DNA of 34,078 bases from Synergistaceae bacterium (GTDB lineage Bacteria > Synergistota > Synergistia > Synergistales > Aminobacteriaceae). The stretch covers positions 1 to 34,078 of the forward strand of contig JALHFZ010000024.1 in the NCBI GenBank assembly GCA_022837505.1. The letters are read 5' to 3'. This document shows positions 5,872 through 14,544 of this stretch, piece after piece. The position numbers were made by a program, and so were the translations under genes. The notes under the pieces are model-generated. The model was not told the origin of the DNA. It searched no databases and saw only the letters and a list, made by a program, of their open reading frames with translations. Positions within the stretch are counted from its first letter, which is position 1. Every line of letters begins with the position of its first letter.

Positions 5872-6327
5872 TTACGCGGCAGAGTCGAGTTGGGAGGTGC
5901 AGGACGGGCATCGGGTAGCATTTTTTGCCACATCCGTCAGACAATAGGGGCATTTTTTCATTTCCGGAGCAGCGGCAGGCACTTCGGGTGTACGCAGCCG
6001 GTTGAGGTTTTTCACGAGCATGAAAACGGCGAAAGAGACGATAAGGAAGCTGATCACGGCATTGATGAACAGCCCGATATTAAGGGTGACTGCTCCAGCT
6101 TCCTGTGCCTGGGCAACAGTGTTGAAAACCCCTCCGCCCGGAGCGGACTTGAGAACGATAAATAAATCTTTAAAATCGATGTTTCCCATGAGAAGCCCTA
6201 TGGGAGGCATGATGATATCGTTCACCAGCGAAATGACGATGGCACCGAAGGCACCGCCGATGATGATACCTACGGCCATATCCATGGCATTACCCTTTAC
6301 GGCAAATTCCTTGAATTCTTTAAACAT
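5872..6327 (-). CDS. mscL: large-conductance mechanosensitive channel MscL with C-terminal zinc ribbon
   Basis: The 151-residue membrane protein opens with MFKEFKEFAVKGNAMDMAVG and IIIGGAFGAIVISLVNDIIM, the first helix of MscL, followed by a periplasmic loop and the second helix (about 83-105). MscL pentamers open under membrane tension to release solutes during hypo-osmotic shock. The C-terminus carries CPYC and CPSC (C126, C129, C140, C143), a zinc-ribbon pair beyond the usual charged bundle. ATG 6327 has AAGGAGG upstream; the longer frame to 6453 lacks support. Confidence 0.95.
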   Translation of the reverse strand: MFKEFKEFAVKGNAMDMAVGIIIGGAFGAIVISLVNDIIMPPIGLLMGNIDFKDLFIVLKSAPGGGVFNTVAQAQEAGAVTLNIGLFINAVISFLIVSFAVFMLVKNLNRLRTPEVPAAAPEMKKCPYCLTDVAKNATRCPSCTSQLDSAA

Positions 6328-6427
6328 GGCAGATCCCTCCTTATTGAAGAAATTTTCTCTATTATACACCGATGTCACAAAAAAGGAGCCTATCCCTTGA
6401 TTAATACCTTTCTTCTCCGCTCGCTGC

Positions 6428-7796
6428 TCAGCTCTTCCTTTTTCCCGATGCAAGAAAAAGCAAGGGCGCGAGGAGCAAGAGGGAAGAGAAGGAAAGACCG
6501 TGGAATGAACATCCTACCCCACTCTTTGCAATTTCAGGGGTTGGGGGAACCGGGTCAGGATCCGGATGCGGTACCGGGTCAGGGTCTGGAGCAGGATCCG
6601 GATCAGGGGCTGGGACCGGGGCAGGATCGGGGTCAGGTTCAGGTTCAGGGTCAGGGTCTGGTTCCGGCTCTTCAGGGGAAAGATCCTTTTCCGCCGCCAT
6701 CAAGGCACCGGTGGAAGTTGAAAAAAAGATCACCCGGAGAATATCACCTGAAAGAAGAATTTCTGGCCGGAACTGTCCTGCCAGGGAGCCTGCGTCTGTT
6801 ATTGTCTCTTTGTTCCAGACACCTTCCGACTTCACGGCGTGGACGAGTTTCGCCGTCTGATCCTCTATTTTGAAGTAGATACAGTGAGGAGTTCCATCTT
6901 CACTGAAGCAGAGGGACGGATAATAGTCTCCATCCCCGTTAGGCTCGACCTCTTCAATCAACCAGTTTCTAAATGATTGCCTTAAGGCAATTTTGAGGTT
7001 TTTTTTCCTTCCATCCCAGTAGGCCACAGCCGAATTTCCAACCCTGTCGAGTACAAACCAGGGTTGCTCCACTCTATCGCAGTCAGCATCAATGAGCTCT
7101 CGAGAGTCGAAACCGTTGTTGAGAGGATGATAGTATCCCAATATTCGGTCGAGTCCACTTCCAATGAGAAGAAAGAATCGACGGAGACCGTCTGTGCCGT
7201 AGAGAATCCTTCCTCCGTAGGCGGGAGTGTCTTTTGAGGAAAAATTGGTTGTTTGATCTATCCAGTCCGATTGTGAACTGTCATAAAGCAGCACACACAT
7301 CCCCTTTGACGAAGATGTGGTGCCGGAATCGAAGAAGAGATACCTTGTGCCGGGATTGTTTCGGGAGGAAGTTGGAGGTGAAAAGGGAACCGACTTGTGA
7401 GAGATCGGGAGTTGTTCTGCTTCCGAGCACTGAGGCGGTCCATACTCCTGAAGGAGTTCCCCGCAGATAGTGTACCCGTTCCGTCTGGGTGTTGTGAAAG
7501 AGTGCGTGAAGATTGCCGTCTCCGCCGAAGGAAAGGGAGAGGTTTTTTGGCGTTACGGCGTTTTCTCCGAGAGGTATATCTTCGGAGAGGACATCTTCTC
7601 CTCTGATAGTGAAATGCCTGATGCCGTCTCTCGTGCCGTTGACGGCGAGAATGTGAAGGGTTCCGTCCGGAGCGGCAACAGCGCATTGTCCGCCGCCGGA
7701 AAAATTGTCGAGAACCCGGAAGGTCCAGTCTCCGGCCGAAAGGGGCGACGAAAGCGAAAAGAGAAGGAAAAGCGAAAGAAAAAATGACCGGATCAC
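6428..7796 (-). pseudogene. exported beta-propeller-like protein with Synerg-CTERM tail, frameshifted
   Basis: Two minus-strand frames form one gene. The first starts at GTG 7796 (GGAAGGGA upstream) with signal peptide VIRSFFLSLFLLFSLSSPLS, then propeller-like repeats (GQCAVAAPDGTLHILAV, LSFGGDGNLHALFH) up to WTASVLG near 7420-7430. The text then makes sense only in the second frame (RYLFFDSG, then MCVLLYDSSQSDW), which runs to the stop at 6428. The first frame alone dies at 7281. The second part ends with an Asp/Pro repeat spacer (about 45 residues) and a tail: GVGC, a hydrophobic stretch LLLLAPLLFL and GKRKS. A one-base indel, real or a sequencing error, would restore a protein of about 455 residues. 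Ligand unknown. Confidence 0.7.
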
Positions 7797-7830
7797 AATG
7801 AATCCCTTCCTTATTTCTGTGATTGGCAAA

Positions 7831-7860
7831 AGTATATCATTGACATAATCTCATTGTCAC
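7831..7860 (-). promoter_or_regulatory. possible promoter for the propeller-like gene
   Basis: GTGACA (7860-7855), an 18-bp spacer and TATACT (7836-7831) on the minus strand. An inverted pair TGACA/TGTCA overlaps it. The position 35 bp before the GTG start fits. Confidence 0.4.
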
Positions 7861-7955
7861 TCATCAAAAACTGATGTTTTTTACTTTTTCCCCGAGACCT
7901 CGAATCTGCTACAATGGCGTGAATCGTACTTTTTCTCGGGAGGAGTGATGGGAGA

Positions 7956-9620
7956 ATGAAAAAATCACTGATTGCAACTCTGCTGCTGCTGGTTTTTCTC
8001 ACTTCGGGTGCCTTCGGAAGTGATTTTGATCTGGCCCGATATGGCGCGCCTAAGATCGAGGATCTGTACCTGGTGATCATTCGGGATCCGGACGCTCAGC
8101 TGCTGGCCCTGCAGCGGGGCAAGGTGGATATTCTGGGCGATCTGCACCGGCCGGTGGATGTAGAGGCCCTGTCGAAGAACAAGGATGTGGAGCTCTCCCT
8201 GGCGTCGGGGTTTCACGGTTTTTTTCTCGGGTTCAATGTGCGGACCTTTCCATGGAACCGGCTGGAGCTGCGCCGGAGCGCGTGGCAGGCCCTTCCGAGG
8301 GAGCGGATGGTCCGGGATCTCTTTGGCGGGTACGCCGAGCCCCTCTCCACTTTTCTGCCCCCCGTCTCCCCCTATTTTGAGCCCGGCGTGACGGAGTACC
8401 CCTTCGATCCGGAGGCTGCCCGCAAGAGACTCGCCGAGGGCGGGTGGACCTGGAATGACGCCGGAGTGCTCGTCTCCCCCGAAGGAGAGGCCGTGCCTCC
8501 TCAGAAGCTCCTCTCCCCCACGGCTTCGAGCGCCCCCACGACCGCTGAGATCGCCGTGCGGATCGCCGAAGCCCTGAGCGCCATCGGCATTCCCGTGGAG
8601 TCGGAGCCCATGGATTTCTCCGCCATGATCTCCCGGCTGGACGAGCGGAATTTTCAGATGTACGTTCTTGCCTGGCAGATGACCCGGGACCCCGACTCCC
8701 TCTACGCCTTTTACTCCTCGAAGATGGACGTCCGGGGAGGGTACAACATGCCGGGCATCTCAGACCCCGCCCTGGACGAAGCCCTCGACCGACTCCGGTT
8801 CGCGCCGGACGAGGGGGCCGCCCGGTCGGCGTCCTCGGAGGCCCAGAAGCTCCTCTCCGACCTCGTCCCCGTGGTCCCCATCTACAGCCGGTACACCATC
8901 TCCGCCGTGTCGAAGGAGTGGAAGGGGACGCTGGTCACCGACCGGACCACCGCCGACAATCTGTGGAGCCTTCTGGTCATGGAACCGGCATCGGGGCCGA
9001 TGCGCCCTCTTTATATGGTGCAGTCGGACGAGCCCCGGGCCCTGAACCCCTTTACGTCGAGCTCCGCCTACGACTGGCAGGTGATGGGGCTGATCTACGA
9101 CTCCCTCATCGCCGTGGACCCCTACACGCTGGAGACCATCCCCTGGCTGGCCGAGTCGTGGACTATCGAGACGAAGGAGGGCCCCGAAGGACCCCGGACG
9201 GTTCTGACCTTCTCCCTTCGAAAGAACGCCCGGTGGCATGACGGACGCCCCCTCACCTCCCGGGACGCCGCCTTCACCTACGAGTTTCTGAAGAAGAACG
9301 GCATTCCCCGCTATCTCGACAACGTGGAGAATATCGAGAATGTGGATTGTCCAGACGATTTCACCCTCGTGGTGACCATGAAGAACACGAGCTTCTGGCA
9401 CCTTCACCGCATCGCCGGCCTCCCCGTGCTGCCCCGGCATATCGTAGAGAAGGTGGCGGACTGGCGCAGCTGGCTTCCCGCGTCGGCGAAGCACCCTGAT
9501 GACCCCTCCCTGACCCTGCTGATCGGGTCGGGCCCCTTCGTCTTCCGGGAGTACCGTCCCGGAGAGTACGTCCGGATGGGGCGGAACGAGACCTTCTGGC
9601 TGGAGAATCCAGCCCGGTGA
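7956..9620 (+). CDS. SBP_bac_5 family substrate-binding protein in apparent circularly permuted order
   Basis: An exported protein of 554 residues with signal peptide 1-22. Residues 25-346 match the part that is normally C-terminal in peptide/nickel-type binding proteins: KIEDLYLVIIRDPDAQLLAL and LQRGKVDIL, HGFFLGFN, the YPFDPEAARKRLAEGGW motif and LVPVVPIY. Residues 350-554 match the normal N-terminal part: DEPRALNPF, LIYDSLIAVDP, WLAESW, then the family signature LTFSLRKNARWHDGRPLTSR, and GSGPFVFREYRPGEYVRMGR. The natural join would be ETFWLENPAR (C-terminal end here) to YGAPKIEDLY (N-terminal end here). Both halves look intact. It heads an ABC operon and would deliver a peptide-like or metal-chelate ligand; the substrate is unknown. 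Confidence 0.85.
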   Translation: MKKSLIATLLLLVFLTSGAFGSDFDLARYGAPKIEDLYLVIIRDPDAQLLALQRGKVDILGDLHRPVDVEALSKNKDVELSLASGFHGFFLGFNVRTFPWNRLELRRSAWQALPRERMVRDLFGGYAEPLSTFLPPVSPYFEPGVTEYPFDPEAARKRLAEGGWTWNDAGVLVSPEGEAVPPQKLLSPTASSAPTTAEIAVRIAEALSAIGIPVESEPMDFSAMISRLDERNFQMYVLAWQMTRDPDSLYAFYSSKMDVRGGYNMPGISDPALDEALDRLRFAPDEGAARSASSEAQKLLSDLVPVVPIYSRYTISAVSKEWKGTLVTDRTTADNLWSLLVMEPASGPMRPLYMVQSDEPRALNPFTSSSAYDWQVMGLIYDSLIAVDPYTLETIPWLAESWTIETKEGPEGPRTVLTFSLRKNARWHDGRPLTSRDAAFTYEFLKKNGIPRYLDNVENIENVDCPDDFTLVVTMKNTSFWHLHRIAGLPVLPRHIVEKVADWRSWLPASAKHPDDPSLTLLIGSGPFVFREYRPGEYVRMGRNETFWLENPAR

Positions 9621-9627
9621 CGATCCC

Positions 9628-10605
9628 GTGAGGAGCTACTGGAGCCGCCGGATCGGAGGAGCTTTTCTGGTGCTTGCCGCTGTGCTGGTGCTGAATTTTC
9701 TGCTCTTCCGCATGATGCCGGGGGACCCCGTGGCCTCCATCATCGACCCGAACTTCTCCCCCGAGGCGAAGGCGGCCCTCTCCCGGATGTACGGCCTCGA
9801 CAAATCCCTGCCGGTGCAGTTTCTGCTCTACGTGAAGTCCACCCTGACCTTCGACTTCGGCATCTCCTTCCTCACGGGCCGCCCCGTGCTGGACGAGCTG
9901 CGCTCCCGCCTTCCGAACACCGTCTTTCTTCTGGGGACGAGCCTGCTGATATCGTCATTCCTGGGGACGTGGCTCGGCATGGCCGCGGCCCTCCGGCGAG
10001 GAAGCCTGCTCGAAAAGGGGGTGCTCTGGAGCGGCGCGGTCTCTTTCTCCTTCCCCTCCTTCTTCGTTCAGCTTCTGCTGCTCATGGCCTTCGCCTCCGC
10101 CCTGCCCCTTTTCCCCCTCCGGGGAACCCTCTCCGTGCCGCCCCCCCCGGGAGGGTGGGCTCTTGCGGGGGACTATCTGTGGCACATGGCCCTTCCCGTC
10201 TTCTCCCTCTCCCTGCTGGGGTTCGGCGGATGGGCCCTCTATGTCCGCAATCTCATGGTGAAAATTCTGGGGGAGGACTTCATCCTCCTCGCCCGGGCCC
10301 GGGGGCTGCCCCGGAAGAACATCGTCTGGAGGCACGCCTTCCGCACCCTCCTGCCCCCCCTGCTGACCATCTTTCTGCTCTCCCTTCCGGGGATCGTGTC
10401 GGGGGCGGTGATCACCGAGACGGTCTTCTCCCTCCACGGAGTGGGGCGCTTTCTGCTTGAGGCGGTGACGGGGCATGATTACCCCGCCGCCGGAGCCTCC
10501 TTCTTTCTGCTCGCCCTCCTCACCATAGGGGCGAATCTTCTGTCGGACCTCCTCTACGGCATCACCGATCCGCGGGTCCGCCTCGACCGGGGGGGACGGG
10601 GATGA
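9628..10605 (+). CDS. ABC transporter permease, DppB/OppB/NikB type
   Basis: A 325-residue inner-membrane protein starting GTG 9628, 7 bp after the binding-protein stop. The N-terminus (RRIGGAFLVLAAVLVLNFLL, then RMMPGDP) and the YGLDKSLPVQFLLYV motif are typical of the DppB branch. The ATPase-docking EAA loop is EDFILLARARGLPRKNIVWR followed by HAFR. About six transmembrane segments are visible. Its stop overlaps the next ATG (ATGA), so translation is coupled. It forms the pore with the following permease. Confidence 0.92.
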   Translation: MRSYWSRRIGGAFLVLAAVLVLNFLLFRMMPGDPVASIIDPNFSPEAKAALSRMYGLDKSLPVQFLLYVKSTLTFDFGISFLTGRPVLDELRSRLPNTVFLLGTSLLISSFLGTWLGMAAALRRGSLLEKGVLWSGAVSFSFPSFFVQLLLLMAFASALPLFPLRGTLSVPPPPGGWALAGDYLWHMALPVFSLSLLGFGGWALYVRNLMVKILGEDFILLARARGLPRKNIVWRHAFRTLLPPLLTIFLLSLPGIVSGAVITETVFSLHGVGRFLLEAVTGHDYPAAGASFFLLALLTIGANLLSDLLYGITDPRVRLDRGGRG

Positions 10606-11783
10606 GCGCCCTGCTGAAGCGATGGAGCTTCTGGAGCCTCCTGGCCCTGGTGTTCATCGCCATCTTCGGCAATCGTTTCTTCGCTGCGCCCCCCGAGGCG
10701 GAGGTGGCGGCCTCATTCTCGAAACCCCTCTGGCTTGACCGCTCCCTGCCGCCCACGCGGGAGATCACCCTGACCCCCGAGGAACCGTCGGTGACCCTGG
10801 AATGGGCGTACCCCCCTCCCGCGGCTTTTTCCCTGCGCACGGACCTGCCGGAAAGCGCTGCCGGCCTCTCCGTAGTGTGGCGCAGGCCCGACGGCTCGGA
10901 GCTCACCCTCGCGCCTCTGAAAAAAGGGCTCGAGGTGGACGGCCGGGATATGGCCTTCAAACGGGCCCTCGGCCTGACCCCCTTCGGAGACGCTGCTGGA
11001 GCACTCTTCCCCGGTTCGGGACGGTATGAGGTCTCGGTGAAGGGGGAAGGACCGTGGAAGGGGTCGGTGAAGATCCGCCTCGAGGGGGGCCGGTGGGGCC
11101 TTCTCGGAACAGACCAGCGGGGGCGGGACATCGCAGCCCTTTTCGTGGCCGGAGTGCGGGTCTCTCTGCTTGTGGGGATCTTCGCAACGCTGATCGCCAC
11201 CTTTCTGGGGACCTCCGTCGGCCTTCTTGCGGGGTACGCGGGGGGGTGGACGGACAGCCTCCTCATGCGCCTCGTGGACCTGCTCCTCTCCATCCCCCTT
11301 CTGCCCGTCCTCATGGCCCTCGCGGCCTTCTGGGGGAAGGGGCTGTGGCAGCTCATCCTCATTCTCTCGGTCTTCTCGTGGATGGGCACGGCCCGGACCA
11401 TCCGGGCCCTCACTCTGACCCTCCGGGACGTCCCCTATATTGAGGGGCTCCGGGGACTGGGGGCCCCCTCGGGGTACATCCTCAGGCGTCATCTGCTGCC
11501 CGAGACACTCCCGGTGCTGCTGGCCACCATGACCCTGGGCGTTCCCGGGGCGATTCTCTCGGAAGCCGGGCTTTCCTTCCTCGGCCTCTCCGACCCCCGG
11601 GTCATCTCCTGGGGACGGATGCTCCACGAGGCCCAGTCCTTCGGGGCCTTCACCAGCGGCGCGTGGTGGATGCTCCTTCCGCCCGGGCTGGGGATCGCCT
11701 TTCTCTGCCTTATCTTCCTCGACCTCGGGAAATTTCTCGAGGAGCGGGCGGACCCCCGCCTCCTCTCGGGAGGAAAACCATGA
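10602..11783 (+). CDS. ABC transporter permease, DppC type, with inserted extracytoplasmic domain
   Basis: A 393-residue permease. TM1 is at about 8-28; the DppC hallmark LLGTDQRGRDIAALFVAG comes only at about 168. Family members usually have some 35-50 residues between these points; here there are about 140. The extra segment (about 35-160) is strand-rich (TREITLTPEEPSVTLEW, GRYEVSVKGEGPWKGSVKIR) and would lie outside the membrane. The core follows with EAA loop VPYIEGLRGLGAPSGYILRR. It overlaps both neighbours by ATGA. The added domain may contact the permuted binding protein (inference). Confidence 0.88.
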   Translation: MSALLKRWSFWSLLALVFIAIFGNRFFAAPPEAEVAASFSKPLWLDRSLPPTREITLTPEEPSVTLEWAYPPPAAFSLRTDLPESAAGLSVVWRRPDGSELTLAPLKKGLEVDGRDMAFKRALGLTPFGDAAGALFPGSGRYEVSVKGEGPWKGSVKIRLEGGRWGLLGTDQRGRDIAALFVAGVRVSLLVGIFATLIATFLGTSVGLLAGYAGGWTDSLLMRLVDLLLSIPLLPVLMALAAFWGKGLWQLILILSVFSWMGTARTIRALTLTLRDVPYIEGLRGLGAPSGYILRRHLLPETLPVLLATMTLGVPGAILSEAGLSFLGLSDPRVISWGRMLHEAQSFGAFTSGAWWMLLPPGLGIAFLCLIFLDLGKFLEERADPRLLSGGKP

Positions 11784-12571
11784 TCTCCGTGGAGAAGCTC
11801 TCCATCACCTATAAGCGGCAGAGCGCCCGGGAGAGGGGGTCGGTGAAGGCCCTCCGGGAGGTCTCTCTCTCCGTAGAAAAGGGACAGATCGCCGCCCTCG
11901 CGGGAGAGTCGGGAAGCGGCAAGAGCTCCCTCCTCATGGCGATCCCGGGCCTGCTTCCGCCGGGAACGGAGGTGACGGGGAGGATCCTCCTTGACGGAAC
12001 GGACCTTCTGACCCTCTCCGAAGAAGAGCTGAACCGCCTGCGCTGGCGGAAGATTGCCCTCATCCCCCAGGGGGCCATGAACTCCTTCACCCCGGTGCTC
12101 ACCGTGGGGCGCCACGTGGAGGAGGTGCTCTCCGTCCACCTCGGCCTGACGGGAAGGGCAGCTGCGGAGCGGATAGACTCCCTCTTCACCCTGGCGGGGC
12201 TCGAAGGGACCCTTGCGGGGCGGTACCCCCACGAGCTGTCGGGAGGGCAGAAACAGCGGGCGGCCATCGCCCTCGCCCTGGCCTGCGACCCGGACTACCT
12301 GCTCTGCGACGAGCCCACCACCGCCCTCGACGTGATCACCCAGAAGGGGGTCATGGACACCCTGAAAAGGCTGGCGGAGGAAAAGGGGCTCGGCCTGCTC
12401 CTCGTCTCCCACGATCTTCCCCTGGCGGCGTCGGTGGCCTCCCGGATATTCATCCTGAAGGACGGCCTTCTCGTGGAAGAGGGAACTCCCCGGGATCTCA
12501 TCACCAATCCGCAGAGCGTTCACACGGCGGCCCTGGTGAACGCCCTCCTCGAACTGGAGGAGGAGTCATGA
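11780..12571 (+). CDS. ABC transporter ATPase, first of a pair (NikD/DppD type)
   Basis: A 263-residue cytoplasmic ATPase with Walker A GESGSGKSS, Q-loop PQGAMNSF, signature ELSGGQKQRAAIALAL, Walker B YLLCDEPTTALD and switch VSHD. ATG 11780 overlaps the permease stop (ATGA); the frame is open further upstream, but that is the permease region. It lacks the C-terminal oligopeptide-transporter extension found in DppD/OppD, so it is closer in length to NikD. It powers import together with the next gene, which it overlaps by 4 bp. Confidence 0.92.
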   Translation: MISVEKLSITYKRQSARERGSVKALREVSLSVEKGQIAALAGESGSGKSSLLMAIPGLLPPGTEVTGRILLDGTDLLTLSEEELNRLRWRKIALIPQGAMNSFTPVLTVGRHVEEVLSVHLGLTGRAAAERIDSLFTLAGLEGTLAGRYPHELSGGQKQRAAIALALACDPDYLLCDEPTTALDVITQKGVMDTLKRLAEEKGLGLLLVSHDLPLAASVASRIFILKDGLLVEEGTPRDLITNPQSVHTAALVNALLELEEES

Positions 12572-13356
12572 CGGCCCTGCTGAAGGTTGAGAATCTCACC
12601 GTAATCTTCTCGGGAGGGCGAAAACGGGAGGAAGTGAAGGCCCTTGACGGACTGTCCTTTTCTGTGGAGAAGGGGGAGAGCCTGTCCATCATCGGCGAAT
12701 CGGGGAGCGGCAAAACCACTCTGATGCGGTCCATCCTCGGCCACCTCGAGCCTTCGGAGGGGAACGTCTTCCTCTTCGGAAAGAACATGTACAGGGCGTC
12801 CCGGGGGGAGAGGATCACACTCCGCCGCCGGTGCGGCATGATCTCCCAGGACCCCTACGGCTCCCTTCCGCCCACCCTGACGGTGCTCGAGGCGGTGATG
12901 GAGCCCTGGCTTCTGGTGAAGGGCCGGGGAGAACGATCGGAGGGTGAACGGCGGGCCCGCTCCCTGCTCGAGGAGATCGGCATTTACGGAGAGGACCTGC
13001 TGTCCTCAAGAGTGCGGCTTTCCCTCTCGGGGGGGCAGCGCCAGCGGGTCGCCATCGCCCGGGGGCTCATACTGCAGCCCGAACTGCTTCTGTGCGACGA
13101 ACCCACCAGCATGCAGGACGCCTCCACCCGGGGAGAGATTCTCGCCGTGCTTCAGCGCAGGCAGGAGGAGGGAATGTCCATGATCTTCGTCACCCACGAC
13201 CTCTTCCTCGCCCGCAAAGCCGCCCGACGGGGGATCGTCCTCCACAGGGGGGTCCTGGTGGAGGAAGGCCTCTGCACCGACCTTCTCACCGCCCCCCGGC
13301 ACCCCTACACAAAAGCCCTCGTCGCGGCCCTCCCCCGGCTGACCCCGACAAATTAA
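12568..13356 (+). CDS. ABC transporter ATPase, second of a pair (NikE/DppF type)
   Basis: A 262-residue ATPase with Walker A GESGSGKTTLM, Q-loop SQDPYGSL, signature LSLSGGQRQRVAIARGL, Walker B LLLCDEPTSMQD and H-loop VTHD. The HPYTKALVAALP motif at the end is typical of DppF/OppF. In the second position of the Walker B tail, MQDAS replaces the usual LDVS, still compatible with function. The end lies 20 bp before the aminotransferase start, so it is likely co-transcribed. Confidence 0.92.
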   Translation: MTALLKVENLTVIFSGGRKREEVKALDGLSFSVEKGESLSIIGESGSGKTTLMRSILGHLEPSEGNVFLFGKNMYRASRGERITLRRRCGMISQDPYGSLPPTLTVLEAVMEPWLLVKGRGERSEGERRARSLLEEIGIYGEDLLSSRVRLSLSGGQRQRVAIARGLILQPELLLCDEPTSMQDASTRGEILAVLQRRQEEGMSMIFVTHDLFLARKAARRGIVLHRGVLVEEGLCTDLLTAPRHPYTKALVAALPRLTPTN

Positions 13357-13376
13357 ACTGAATCGAGGAGAATGTC

Positions 13377-14477
13377 ATGTGGAAAGGAAAGTTATTTACC
13401 GAATATCTCTCGACAGGCCAGCAGGGGTATGTTGATGCCGAGAAGGTTTTGTATCCTGACGGGGTGGAGGTTATCGACTGTGCCCTCGGGACGAACCCCC
13501 TCGGAATGCCCCCCTCCCTGCGGGAAGTGCTGCGCAATGCCGGGGAGGTCTCCCTCTGCGAGTACCCCGATCCCCTGGCGGACAATCTGAGAGAATCGAT
13601 CGCCGTCCACTACCCTTCCTGGAACGTCCGGTCAGAGCATATCATCGCGGGGAGCGGCTCCATGGGGATACTGGTGAATCTCTTCCGGCTGCTTATCGGG
13701 CCGGGAACGGCCTTCGCCGGGTTTTCCCCCCAGTTCACCGACGGGGTGCTTCAGGGGCTGTACACGGGGGCCGCGTACCACCCGGTGCGTCTTTCGAGCC
13801 CCGAATACACCCTTTCCCCCGCCGGGCTCGAGTCCGCCCTTGAGGAAGGAGCCTCTCTACTTTATATCGACCGGCCTCACAACCCCACGGGGCAGGTCCT
13901 TCCGCTGGAAGAACTGGACCGTCTTGCCCAGAAGGCTCAGGAAAAAGGGTGCTGGGTGCTTTCCGATGAGGCTTACGGGGATTTTATGGAGGACGGCGAG
14001 TCGGCCGCCCTGCTCGATCTGCCCAATGTGGTCACCTGCCGCTCCTTCTCCAAGGGGCGGGGCGCGGCGGGGATACGGGTAGGCTACGCAGTGACGAGAA
14101 ATGCCGAACTGGCGTCAGCTCTTCTCACCCTTCAGCCCCCCTTTGCCTCGGGAACTCTGGATGCAATCCTCGCCGAAGCCGCCCTGCAGGACAGCTTCTA
14201 TCTTGAGGAATCGAGACGGTATGTGCTGATGGCAAAAGAAAAGATCCTCCAGGGGGTGGAAAAAAAGAAAGACGTGACGGCGGCCGATACGGATCTTCGG
14301 GTTCCCATCCTTCTGCTCTCTCAGAAGACGGGGGATCTGGTCCGCCGGCTGGCCGATCAGGGGATCTCCTGCGAACCGGGAAAGGGCTTCTTCGACCTCG
14401 ACAACCGCTCCGTCCGCCTGCGGGTTCCATCCCCTCCTCAACTCGAAGAATTTCTTCAGAGAATCGAGGGAATGTAA
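13377..14477 (+). CDS. PLP-dependent aminotransferase, HisC/CobD-like
   Basis: A 366-residue fold type I enzyme with RPHNPTG (N169), SDEAYGDF (D197, Y200), and SFSKGRGAAGIRVGY (K226 Schiff base, R234). The short form and sequence style are those of histidinol-phosphate aminotransferase and L-threonine-phosphate decarboxylase relatives. No his or cob gene accompanies it. ATG 13377 has GAGGAG upstream. As the last gene of the ABC operon, it may process the imported compound (inference). The hairpin at 14479-14520 ends the operon. Confidence 0.88.
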   Translation: MWKGKLFTEYLSTGQQGYVDAEKVLYPDGVEVIDCALGTNPLGMPPSLREVLRNAGEVSLCEYPDPLADNLRESIAVHYPSWNVRSEHIIAGSGSMGILVNLFRLLIGPGTAFAGFSPQFTDGVLQGLYTGAAYHPVRLSSPEYTLSPAGLESALEEGASLLYIDRPHNPTGQVLPLEELDRLAQKAQEKGCWVLSDEAYGDFMEDGESAALLDLPNVVTCRSFSKGRGAAGIRVGYAVTRNAELASALLTLQPPFASGTLDAILAEAALQDSFYLEESRRYVLMAKEKILQGVEKKKDVTAADTDLRVPILLLSQKTGDLVRRLADQGISCEPGKGFFDLDNRSVRLRVPSPPQLEEFLQRIEGM

Positions 14478-14478
14478 T

Positions 14479-14520
14479 ACAGACAGAGCCCTTCCGAATA
14501 TCCGGAAGGGCTCTGTCTGT
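14479..14520. terminator. 18-bp perfect hairpin between convergent genes
   Basis: ACAGACAGAGCCCTTCCG (14479-14496) pairs fully with 14503-14520 around a 6-nt loop. No clear T-run follows on either side, but its position between convergent genes fits a bidirectional terminator. Confidence 0.75.
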
Positions 14521-14544
14521 TGCGGAGAGTTCGGAGTGCTGAGA

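Noticed and set aside
6530..6680. tandem DNA repeat or CRISPR-like array
   Set aside because: The repetitive GGGTCAGG-type bases simply encode the Asp/Pro spacer of the exported protein on the other strand.
7956..9620. two tandem, separately truncated binding-protein genes
   Set aside because: There is one uninterrupted frame with one signal peptide, and the two halves together make exactly one full domain set with matching ends.
10713..12523. long minus-strand frames across the permease and ATPase genes
   Set aside because: Shadows caused by high GC and codon bias; the plus-strand genes overlap by ATGA and carry all expected motifs.
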